Shown: positions 1 to 5,745, numbered from the stretch's first letter. The stretch: 7,180 nt of DNA from an uncultured Eubacterium sp. (GCA_948560485.1 CAOXUF010000101.1:1-7180); one strand, 5' to 3'. Program-made: numbers and translations. The notes: a model not told the origin generated them from the sequence alone.

Positions 1-28
1 CTTTCCCTACACGACGCTCTTCCGATCT
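1..28 (+). other. Illumina TruSeq adapter remnant at contig end
   Basis: These 28 bases match the 3' part of the standard Illumina TruSeq universal (read 1) adapter, ending in the familiar GCTCTTCCGATCT. They are a library artefact left on the contig end. On the minus strand they add the false peptide tail DRKSVV and a stop to the sugar-transferase reading frame, so that C-terminus is not biological. True genomic sequence begins at base 29. Confidence 0.97.
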
Positions 29-825
29 ATGCTGGTAGTCATAACATCTACATCATTCAAATGTCCAAATTGTACGTTTGGAACACCATTTCTGAAAAGA
101 TCAAGTTCCACATGAACCGTTACTCCCATTTGCAGAAATTTATCTGTAACACGCTCTATAATATCATTTTCGCTTACCGCTATACAGAGCAAAACACTAT
201 CCACTACATTTCTACATGCATATTCATAAACGTCTGTTCCCTTGACAACAACTGGAATCCCCATTACCTGTTCCTTATCTGAATTTTCTTCTTTTAAGGC
301 AATTCCGATAATATTATAGTTCTTATTGGGACCATTAAGTAATTTATTTATCGCTTGTTCAATTCTATCTTCACTAGCTAAAATCAACAATTTCGGTTTA
401 TTATTGCTATTTTCTAACTCAATAACCTGATAAATCTTTTTCAGAATAATATGTGTCAGGTACATCGCTATTATATTCATAAAAAAGAAGCCAACCAAAA
501 TCACTCTGGAATAGTTGCCGCCTCGCTGTATTACAAACAAATATGTAAACATAAGACCTATCATCTCTACATTATATATCATTACAACTTTGAGCTCTTG
601 AATATACCCTCTTCTGAGAATGCCGGAATAACAATTTGTAAAAAAAGCAATACAAAAATGAAGTGTCATTACCAATATTACCATTCTACGATATTCAAAC
701 AGCTCATACATATTACCAAATCCTAATCGCAGCCAGTAAGCAAACAAAAAAGTAAAGTTCAGACATAGTAAATCTACAAGTATAAAATCTCAATGCTTAA
801 GCCAGCTATTTTTCTTTAAATGCAT
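29..825 (-). pseudogene. Polyprenyl-phosphate glycosylphosphotransferase, N-terminal part, interrupted by in-frame TGA and cut by contig end
   Basis: Enzymes of this family (WcaJ/EpsE/CpsE-like) transfer a sugar phosphate to undecaprenyl phosphate and prime capsule or exopolysaccharide synthesis at the membrane. The reading frame from ATG 825-823 begins MHLKKNSWLKH, meets TGA at 792-790 (codon 12), then continues DFILVDLLCLNFTFLFAYWL. It shows four hydrophobic segments (about residues 14-32, 45-65, 80-97 and 103-123), followed by a soluble alpha/beta domain of the CoA-binding-like type (KLLILASEDR, GIPVVVKGTDV) ending near DVMTTS. The catalytic sugar-transferase domain would follow but lies off the contig; the last residues before the stop are adapter-encoded. 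Family members I know have KHWDF-like sequence where this has KH-stop-DF, so TGG to TGA is likely. An internal start is possible (TTG at 747-745) but would lose the first membrane helix and has no visible ribosome site. The family call is strong; whether the gene is dead or the stop is a sequencing error is open. Confidence 0.8.
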
Positions 826-832
826 TCTATTT

Positions 833-840
833 CCTCTCCC
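833..840 (-). promoter_or_regulatory. Ribosome binding site supporting the ATG at 825
   Basis: GGGAGAGG on the minus strand lies 7 bases before the ATG at 825-823. It supports translation starting upstream of the in-frame TGA rather than at an internal codon, so the TGA interrupts a frame with good initiation signals. Confidence 0.7.
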
Positions 841-880
841 TCTTTTTTTATTCTTTCCCCCATAAATACGTTACACACTA

Positions 881-909
881 ATTTTATCTTATTACTATTT
901 AAAAGTAAA
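881..909 (-). promoter_or_regulatory. Candidate sigma-70-type promoter for the sugar transferase gene
   Basis: On the minus strand TTTACT (909-904) and TAAAAT (886-881) are separated by 17 bases. They match the -35 consensus at 4 of 6 and the -10 consensus at 5 of 6 positions. Transcription would start near 874, leaving a leader of about 50 bases before the ATG at 825. The surrounding DNA is so AT-rich that chance matches are likely. Confidence 0.4.
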
Positions 910-1036
910 TAAAAAAAATGTTTTTTCCAGTATTTTGTCGTTTTATGTTTTCCATGTGATTTTTACTGAATTATGTTGCTGTTTTTGTCCGTTTTGTAAA
1001 ATTTTATGACTTAACTGTTAAATATTTTTTTAGTTA

Positions 1037-1065
1037 TTGCATTTATTAATTAATAAAGATAATAT
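1037..1065 (+). promoter_or_regulatory. Candidate sigma-70-type promoter for the zinc-ribbon / DUF5685 / J-protein operon
   Basis: TTGCAT (1037-1042) and TAATAT (1060-1065) are separated by 17 bases, giving a predicted start near 1072 and a leader of about 33 bases. The ribosome site AGGAG (1092-1096) is 8 bases before the ATG at 1105. The position fits well, but AT-richness lowers the specificity of the match. No operator-like palindrome was seen beside it. Confidence 0.42.
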
Positions 1066-1104
1066 TAATTTTATTATTTTATTTTTAAGTTAGGAGTAAA
1101 TTTT

Positions 1105-1518
1105 ATGAATTGGCGAAATAAGTTTACAAATTTTATGTATGGAAGATACGGTGTAGACCAGTTTTCACGTTTTATAATATTAATAGTCTTCATACTATGT
1201 GTTTTATCAATGTTTATTCGAACACAAATTTTAAGCCTACTCATTCTTGTATTAATTGTTTTTACTTATTACAGAATGTTTTCAAAAAATATTTATAAAA
1301 GAGCTGCAGAAAATGAAAAATATCTCCAATTTATAAGCAGGTTTAAAAGAAAAAACGGCAGCACCACATACAATAATACTCAGAATGCAGAACAAAAAAA
1401 ATATTATAAGTATTTTAAATGCCCTGGCTGTTCCCAAAAAATCAGAATTCCAAGAGGGCATGGAAAGATTGAAATTAAATGTCCTAAGTGTAACACGAAA
1501 TTTATTAGAAAAAGTTAA
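1105..1518 (+). CDS. Small membrane protein with C-terminal zinc ribbon
   Basis: A 137-residue protein of unknown function. After a short basic N-terminus (MYGRYGVDQFSRF) there are two closely spaced hydrophobic helices (about 21-38 and 42-56). A charged linker follows, and then a treble-clef or zinc-ribbon motif with CPGC at 106-109 and CPKC at 126-129 around a basic beta-strand segment (KIRIPRGHGKIEIK). The CxxC-16-CxxC pattern predicts one structural zinc; the basic residues would suit nucleic-acid or protein contact. The hairpin topology probably places both ends in the cytoplasm. The start is supported by AGGAG 8 bases upstream. It is the first gene of a three-gene operon and ends 24 bases before the DUF5685-like gene. 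In my knowledge similar proteins occur beside DUF5685 and J-protein genes in clostridia. The zinc ribbon is clear; the role is unknown. Confidence 0.88.
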   Translation: MNWRNKFTNFMYGRYGVDQFSRFIILIVFILCVLSMFIRTQILSLLILVLIVFTYYRMFSKNIYKRAAENEKYLQFISRFKRKNGSTTYNNTQNAEQKKYYKYFKCPGCSQKIRIPRGHGKIEIKCPKCNTKFIRKS

Positions 1519-1542
1519 TCATTAGCAGATGTGGAGTAAAGT

Positions 1543-2334
1543 ATGTTTGGTTATGTGCTTATCAATAAACCCGAATTAAAATTCAAAGAATATGATATAT
1601 ACAAAAGTTATTATTGTGGTCTGTGCCATACTTTAAAGAAACGACATGGCATTGTGGGACAGATTTCTCTGACATATGATATGACTTTTCTAACACTACT
1701 GTTAACCAGTTTATACGAACCTGATATTACCGAGGAGAGACATCGGTGTATTTCACACCCTCTCAGCAAACATCTTATGGTATCCAGCCAATATACAGAC
1801 TATGTTGCCGATATGAATATTATTCTCGCCTACTATAAGTCTTTAGATGACTGGAACGATGAGCATAATATTTTCAAACTGGCATATTCTTCATTACTAA
1901 AAAATAAATGTAAACAATATGAAAAGAAATCCCTTGCAATCTCTAATTTATTAAATCAGCTGCAGGAATATGAAAAATCCGGCGAGACAAATATAGACAT
2001 TGTGGCAGGTGCCTTTGGAAAAATCATGAGTATTGTATGTACACCACGGGACGATCAATGGGCACCAACACTTGAACGTTTAGGATTTTTCCTCGGGAAA
2101 TTTATTTATATTCTTGATGCATATAAGGATATCAAAAAAGATATCAAAAAAAATAACTATAATCCTTTTAAAAACATTTGTAACGAACCGGATTTTAATG
2201 ATAAAATAGAAAAAATGTTAACAATGATGATGGCTGAGTGTTCTAAGCAATTTGAATATCTTCCCATCTTAAACAATATCAATATTTTAAGAAATATATT
2301 ATACGCAGGAGTTTGGACAAAATATTATGAATGA
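1543..2334 (+). CDS. DUF5685-like alpha-helical protein with Cys pair and Asp-rich motifs
   Basis: A 263-residue, probably soluble and mainly helical protein that I assign to DUF5685 by its opening (MFGYVLINKPELKFKEYDIY) and the YYCGLCHTLK motif. No function is established. Visible features are CGLC at 25-28, followed by C69 and H72 (CISHP), a possible four-ligand metal site. DDWND at 102-106 fits DDxxD, and DAYKDIKKD at 192-200 is followed by YNPF. Paired Asp-rich motifs of this kind, the second followed by a Tyr-Asn/Leu-Pro sequence, recall class I isoprenoid synthases such as phytoene/squalene synthase; this resemblance is inference only. There is no signal peptide and no clear membrane helix. 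The ribosome site GGAG (1533-1536) lies 6 bases before the ATG. The 3' end overlaps the J-protein gene by 8 bases, so the two are probably translationally coupled and act together. Confidence 0.85.
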   Translation: MFGYVLINKPELKFKEYDIYKSYYCGLCHTLKKRHGIVGQISLTYDMTFLTLLLTSLYEPDITEERHRCISHPLSKHLMVSSQYTDYVADMNIILAYYKSLDDWNDEHNIFKLAYSSLLKNKCKQYEKKSLAISNLLNQLQEYEKSGETNIDIVAGAFGKIMSIVCTPRDDQWAPTLERLGFFLGKFIYILDAYKDIKKDIKKNNYNPFKNICNEPDFNDKIEKMLTMMMAECSKQFEYLPILNNINILRNILYAGVWTKYYE

Positions 2335-3007
2335 CCCATACAAAGTTCTAGGCATTACAAGAAATGCAACTGACGAAGAAATAAAAAAAGCATATAGAGA
2401 CTTGAGCAGAAAATACCATCCGGATGCTAATGTAAACAATCCAAACAAGGATAAAGCCGAGGAAATGTTTAAATTAGTTCAGCAGGCATATGATCAGATT
2501 ATGAATGAGAAAAAATATGGCAGTTCCACTTATGACCACAGCGGATATGGCGGTTCTGCATATGATCAGAGTGATTTCGGTGGCTTTGGCGGATTCGGTG
2601 ATTTTGGAAGCTTCGGTGGTTTTGGTGGCAGCACATATAATAGTAATTCACAAAGCACTGACCCACATTACACTGCCGCTTCTAACTATATTAACAACGG
2701 ACATTATCAGGAAGCCTTAAACGTTTTAAACAATATTGAAAACCGTACAGCATACTGGTACTTTCTCAGTGCTATTGCAAACAACGGTGTAGGAAACAAT
2801 GTTTTAGCACTGGATTTTGCACAAACTGCTGTCAGTATGGAACCGGGCAATATGACCTATCAGCGTCTTTTGCAGACTTTGGAAAATGGAGGTTCATGGT
2901 ATTCGAGCCAGCGTTCCGCTTTTGGTGGCGATTCAGACAGCATGTTCTGTTGCTCTAATCCTTGTGCAACATTGTGTCTGTTAAACCTTTGCTGCCATCC
3001 GTGTTAA
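2327..3007 (+). CDS. J-domain protein with Gly-rich linker, TPR-like region and Cys-rich tail
   Basis: A 226-residue DnaJ-like co-chaperone. Residues 1-65 form a complete J domain (DPYKVLGITRNATDEEIKKA) with the essential HPD at 31-33, which stimulates ATP hydrolysis by DnaK. A Gly/Phe/Tyr/Ser-rich linker follows (about 66-110). Residues 113-188 look like a degenerate TPR helical pair (NYINNGHYQEALNVLNNIE, then NNVLALDFAQTAVSMEPGN). The tail carries seven cysteines in 19 residues (208, 209, 213, 217, 222, 223, 226). It lacks the CxxCxGxG zinc repeats and C-terminal domains of true DnaJ, so it is a specialised J-protein and not the housekeeping dnaJ. The ATG overlaps the end of the DUF5685-like gene; the nearest AGGAG (2307-2311) is 15 bases upstream, longer than usual, consistent with translational coupling. 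A structured repeat element starts five bases after the stop. Confidence 0.92.
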   Translation: MNDPYKVLGITRNATDEEIKKAYRDLSRKYHPDANVNNPNKDKAEEMFKLVQQAYDQIMNEKKYGSSTYDHSGYGGSAYDQSDFGGFGGFGDFGSFGGFGGSTYNSNSQSTDPHYTAASNYINNGHYQEALNVLNNIENRTAYWYFLSAIANNGVGNNVLALDFAQTAVSMEPGNMTYQRLLQTLENGGSWYSSQRSAFGGDSDSMFCCSNPCATLCLLNLCCHPC

Positions 3008-3012
3008 ATTCC

Positions 3013-3283
3013 GGTTTGTAGGGACGGACGAATACCAAAGGAACATACCTGTAAACGAAATTTTATAAACATTTGTAGATAGAAAAAAGAGTATTGATTA
3101 TTAAGCAACGACTTCATCTTCGAAGAATGCCCGATGCATTCTTCGAAGGTAAGTCTTAAAATCTGATTTTGTGAATCAGATTTTAGCTTAATTTCCAATA
3201 CTCTTTTTTCTATACAAATCAGTTTATAAAATTTAATGTTTACAGGTATGTTCCTTTGATATCTCGCCCTGCATCTACAAACC
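3013..3283 (+). repeat. Structured inverted-repeat element, copy 1 (MITE-like or 3' UTR RNA element)
   Basis: A 271-bp element with ends GGTTTGTAG (3013-3021) and CTACAAACC (3275-3283). The arms pair along most of their length: 3032-3056 with 3238-3262 (24 of 25), and 3079-3096 with 3196-3213 (18 bp perfect, with an A-rich 5' arm and U-rich 3' arm). Inside lie a closing helix and two hairpins, listed separately. The start is five bases after the J-protein stop codon, so on the plus strand it would be that gene's 3' UTR. The 18-bp stem ending in CTCTTTTTTCT might aid termination, but the enclosed loop is too large for a canonical rho-independent terminator. No coding frame in it looks real. 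A homologous copy in the opposite orientation lies at 3724-4019. I cannot name the family. Confidence 0.88.
3101..3191 (+). ncRNA. Conserved three-way-junction core of copy 1
   Basis: The closing helix TTAAGC (3101-3106) / GCTTAA (3186-3191) encloses two hairpins. Hairpin A has an outer helix GACTT (3110-3114) / AAGTC (3151-3155), an internal loop, and a 13-bp stem at 3118-3130 / 3136-3148 with loop CCGAT. Hairpin B is a 12-bp stem at 3157-3168 / 3174-3185 with loop TTGTG. The blocks CGACTTCATCTTCGAA (3109-3124) and GGTAAGTCTTAA (3148-3159) are identical in copy 2, while the stem bases differ by paired changes. This supports selection on structure. That it is a functional RNA, and not just a foldable DNA transposition substrate, is inference. 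Confidence 0.6.
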
Positions 3284-3723
3284 ATATATATTAAAACCAT
3301 GACCGATAAAAGTATATTACATATATATCTTTTACCAAACCGGAAAACATATATGTAAAAATCTTAAAAATATGTAGCAAACAAAAATATTTTACATATC
3401 TGCAACAAAAAAATAAGAGCTAGTATATGTAATTCAGTAATATAAGGCAGGATGGGATGTTGAAAATACATGAGAAATCTCAAAGATTCATACTTTATAT
3501 ATGTAATTCTTGAATGTGTCTTGCGGAAGGTAATGCACTTTTGGTACACATCACTCTGGCAACGAAATACCACCACAAATCGAATTTTTGAGAAATTAAA
3601 TTTGTAGACTAGTACAAATTGTGGCGACAAACTAATCCTTATTTCGCTTGTTTATTTTGTATCCGGCGGAAACAAGGATTTTCTATGGGAAGAAAGCCCA
3701 TACTTACCCATTTGATAAATTTA
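3284..3723. other. AT-rich spacer between the two elements, no gene seen
   Basis: A 440-base stretch with no convincing coding frame on either strand. It holds several smaller inverted repeats: AAAAGTATAT and its near-complement around 3307-3333; ATATGTAAAA (3351-3360) / TTTTACATAT (3390-3399); AATTTGTA (3599-3606) / TACAAATT (3613-3620); AATCC+TTGTTT (3634-3638, 3648-3653) / AAACAAGGATT (3670-3680); and TATGGG (3684-3689) / CCCATA (3697-3702). TATATGTAATTC occurs twice (3425-3436, 3498-3509). The TTTGTAG at 3601-3607 resembles the element ends and could be a decayed relic. None of these is strong enough to name. Confidence 0.5.
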
Positions 3724-4019
3724 GTTTTGTAGTGGTAGAGATATTTCACTACTGAAAGCAAATACGGAGAGAATACAGGAACTTGAATTACTTAATTACA
3801 TTTATAAAAGAAAACATAGAATTAATATCAAGTTAAGATTTGATTTTCAAAATCAAATCTTAAGACTTACCTGAGAAAAAATCATCAGGATTTTTTCGAA
3901 GATGAAGTCGGTACTTGAGATATTAATTCTATGTTTTCTTTTTAATAAATGTTCAAGTAATGAGGTGAATGTATTCCCTCTGTATTTGATTCAGCAGGAA
4001 AGTCAATCCCCTACAAACC
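3724..4019 (-). repeat. Structured inverted-repeat element, copy 2 (opposite orientation)
   Basis: A 296-bp element homologous to copy 1 but read on the minus strand. Its ends are GGTTTGTAG (4019-4011) and GTTTTGTAG (3724-3732, one mismatch). Outer arms pair at 3759-3777 with 3970-3988 (17 of 19), and a perfect 24-bp inner stem joins 3806-3829 with 3919-3942. It starts five bases after the stop codon of the carboxypeptidase gene, so in that transcript it is sense-strand 3' UTR, exactly as copy 1 is for the J-protein gene. The inverted ends extend outward through ATAAATT on both sides, reaching the stop codon. No coding content. Confidence 0.87.
3828..3918 (-). ncRNA. Conserved three-way-junction core of copy 2
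   Basis: Read on the minus strand: closing helix TCAAGT (3918-3913) / ACTTGA (3833-3828), whose outermost two pairs compete with the long arm stem. Hairpin A has outer helix GACTT (3909-3905) / AAGTC (3868-3864), inner stem GAAAAAATC (3897-3889) / GATTTTTTC (3883-3875) and loop CTGAT. Hairpin B is a 13-bp stem between 3863-3851 and 3845-3833 with loop TTGAA. Its terminal bases compete with the closing helix. Compared with copy 1, stem A has three paired substitutions and stem B two, each keeping pairing, whereas the unpaired CATCTTC side and the GGTAAGTCTTAA block are unchanged. Confidence 0.6.
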
Positions 4020-4024
4020 AGAAT

Positions 4025-5065
4025 TTATTCTAAACCGTAACGCAACAACTCTCTTGTATCATTCCAGCGCTGTTCATCAGAACTGTCCCCTAATACTACA
4101 CTGATACATTCTGCACTATCTTTTTTACCCACAGAAACCAGGCATTTTCCTGCACTATCTGTACTTCCTGTTTTCAATCCCATGCAATAAGGATAGTAAT
4201 AACTGCTGTCTTTGTTCAATAACTCATTCGTACTTTTCCATGTTTTACCGAGAGTATCCGACTTATAACTTCCCCTCTTGCAGATTTCGGCTATCGTTTT
4301 ATTGCTATATGCCTGTATCGCTATTTTAGATAAATCACTGGCGGTTGTGTACTGCCTGCTGTCATCATAGCCATCCGGCGATGTAAAATGAGTATTTTCC
4401 AGTTTCATATCCCTGACATTTTTATTCATCTCCAGAATAAATCTCTCCACACATTGGGCATCTGTAAATTTTTTGCCTTCATTGGCAATATTATTCGCAA
4501 ATATTTCCCTGCCGGCAGCTTTTGCCAAAATATAAGCTGCATCATTACCTGAACAAATCAACATGCCATTCAGCAATTCCTCTACTGTCACAACCTGCCC
4601 CTTAGAAAATCCTGCTTTACTAGAATCACCTGCTATCATATTTACCTCACCACCCACTACTACAGCGGAATTTAGATTCATAACCTGCAATACAGTGAGT
4701 GCTGTCATTAGTTTCGTGGTGCTGGCAGGACTTCTTTTTTCATTCATATTCTTACCATATAAGATGTTTTTTGTCTTTATGTCAATCAACACTGCCGCCT
4801 TTGCTTTCACATCAGCACGAAATGTACTTGTACTTTCTTTATATTCTACCGGATGCAGGTCATAATCTGTCCAAGGATTTCTCTCACTGATAACATAATT
4901 ATCATGTATAAAATCCTGTACAACCACCTGACTCTGGGCAGCCTCTCTTACTTCTTCGCTCTTTATTTTTGATTGTTTACCTGCATTTAGTCCAAAATCT
5001 GCCGTGAAAATAATTAAAATCACTGCAATGACCGCACTAAGCAGCAGGCGCATTCTGCTCTTCAT
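4025..5065 (-). CDS. dacA: Serine D-alanyl-D-alanine carboxypeptidase (PBP5/DacA type, peptidase S11)
   Basis: A 346-residue low-molecular-weight penicillin-binding protein that removes the terminal D-Ala from peptidoglycan pentapeptides outside the membrane. An N-terminal hydrophobic segment (about 6-26) acts as signal or anchor and is followed by a charged spacer of about 55 residues. The catalytic domain has all three active-site motifs: SxxK as S115-T-T-K118, SxN as S172-G-N174, and KTG at 298-300. It ends soon after the catalytic domain (LLRYGLE), with no PBP5-type beta domain and no C-terminal amphipathic anchor, so membrane attachment would have to be N-terminal. A longer frame starts at 5083, but GGGAGG (5078-5073) is 7 bases before ATG 5065-5063, which decides the start. 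It follows the lipoprotein gene by 27 bases and is the last gene of the mfd operon. The family is certain; the symbol dacA is a family label, as paralogues are common. Confidence 0.93.
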   Translation of the reverse strand: MKSRMRLLLSAVIAVILIIFTADFGLNAGKQSKIKSEEVREAAQSQVVVQDFIHDNYVISERNPWTDYDLHPVEYKESTSTFRADVKAKAAVLIDIKTKNILYGKNMNEKRSPASTTKLMTALTVLQVMNLNSAVVVGGEVNMIAGDSSKAGFSKGQVVTVEELLNGMLICSGNDAAYILAKAAGREIFANNIANEGKKFTDAQCVERFILEMNKNVRDMKLENTHFTSPDGYDDSRQYTTASDLSKIAIQAYSNKTIAEICKRGSYKSDTLGKTWKSTNELLNKDSSYYYPYCMGLKTGSTDSAGKCLVSVGKKDSAECISVVLGDSSDEQRWNDTRELLRYGLE

Positions 5066-5072
5066 GGAACAT

Positions 5073-5078
5073 CCTCCC
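5073..5078 (-). promoter_or_regulatory. Ribosome binding site deciding the carboxypeptidase start
   Basis: GGGAGG on the minus strand ends 7 bases before the ATG at 5065-5063. The alternative upstream ATG codons (5083, 5080) would place this site inside the coding region and have no comparable site of their own. Confidence 0.8.
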
Positions 5079-5092
5079 ATCAAACCTGTAAA

Positions 5093-5728
5093 CTAGTATA
5101 AATCTTCCAGCGAAAATATAGGTTGTTTAAAAGTAATACTTTCCCATTGTACTTCTGCTGTAACAGTATTCTCCGTTTTCCAACTTTTATACGTCTCTTC
5201 AGGTAAATTTTCATTTGCAAAAGCCATAACATTTTCAATTTTTTTAGCAATTGCCTGCTTTTCAAAAACAATTTTCAATCGTTCTTTACTGATTCCGATT
5301 TTAGACAATAACTCTCCGTTTGTTTCTTTATAATAATTGTCCAAATCAATTCTTATCTGTTCCTGCTCTTCCTCTGACAAATCAATATTATACTCTTTGC
5401 AGTAACTATAAATACATTCCCTTCTGCAAATCTCATCTAATACTGTGCTTTTCACCAGAGCTTCCATTGTTACACCTTTTTTCGTTTTCTTGTTCCAATC
5501 AAGCTCTTTTCCCTCTGTCAGATAATAAGTTTCATAGGTTCCCTGTGCAATATAAGCATAATATCTGGCTTCATCCAAATATACATCAATTTCTCCCGCA
5601 TGAATTGCCACTGTATCTTCTGCACTTTTCGTAGTCGGCTCCTCGTTTCTGGAATTCCCACCACATCCTGTAAAGCAAAAGCACAAAACTGACAGCAAAA
5701 AAGCGACTGACACCAATCTTCTAATCAT
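5093..5728 (-). CDS. SurA-N/PrsA-like lipoprotein without a visible PPIase domain
   Basis: A 211-residue probable lipoprotein acting outside the membrane. It has a basic N-terminus (MIRR), a hydrophobic core and the lipobox-like FTGC with lipidated Cys at 22, followed by a GGNSRNEEP linker. The mature part is helical and charged (VKSTVLDEICRRECIYSYCK, LSEEEQEQIRIDLDNYYKET, FEKQAIAKKIENVM), resembling the SurA N-terminal or trigger-factor-like chaperone domain of PrsA foldases. No parvulin domain is visible; the protein stops where one would start, so prolyl isomerase activity is not expected. The start is supported by GGGAG 7 bases upstream of the ATG at 5728-5726. It begins 17 bases after mfd ends and lies before a penicillin-binding protein gene, which fits a role in folding exported wall enzymes. 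The lipoprotein call is good; the chaperone role is inferred. Confidence 0.8.
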   Translation of the reverse strand: MIRRLVSVAFLLSVLCFCFTGCGGNSRNEEPTTKSAEDTVAIHAGEIDVYLDEARYYAYIAQGTYETYYLTEGKELDWNKKTKKGVTMEALVKSTVLDEICRRECIYSYCKEYNIDLSEEEQEQIRIDLDNYYKETNGELLSKIGISKERLKIVFEKQAIAKKIENVMAFANENLPEETYKSWKTENTVTAEVQWESITFKQPIFSLEDLY

Positions 5729-5745
5729 GCTTTTTCTCCCTTCCT

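Noticed and set aside
451..726. Plus-strand frame of 91 codons opposite the sugar transferase gene
   Set aside because: It is antisense to a recognisable protein, with Tyr/His-rich composition typical of a shadow frame.
790..792. Recoding of TGA as tryptophan or selenocysteine
   Set aside because: Other tryptophans in the window use TGG, no other gene here contains an internal TGA, and no selenocysteine-type hairpin context was seen; mutation or base error is simpler.
2505..2720. Second plus-strand frame inside the J-protein gene
   Set aside because: It is a frame shadow of the repetitive Gly-rich linker and has no independent start signal.
3101..3191. Riboswitch, retron or CRISPR-like origin for the core hairpins
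   Set aside because: The core lies downstream of stop codons and not in a leader, no reverse transcriptase or Cas gene is in the window, and there are only two inverted copies with no spacer array.
3004..3300. Minus-strand frame of 98 codons across element 1
   Set aside because: It is generated by the inverted-repeat arms, has no ribosome site or recognisable domain, and would oppose the J-protein transcript.
3364..3630. Minus-strand frame of 88 codons in the spacer
   Set aside because: Composition is typical of random AT-rich DNA, with no ribosome site, no recognisable motif and no operon context; treated as chance.
3634..3702. tRNA or small-RNA gene in the spacer
   Set aside because: The two hairpins do not form a cloverleaf, and there is no T-loop or anticodon-arm consensus.
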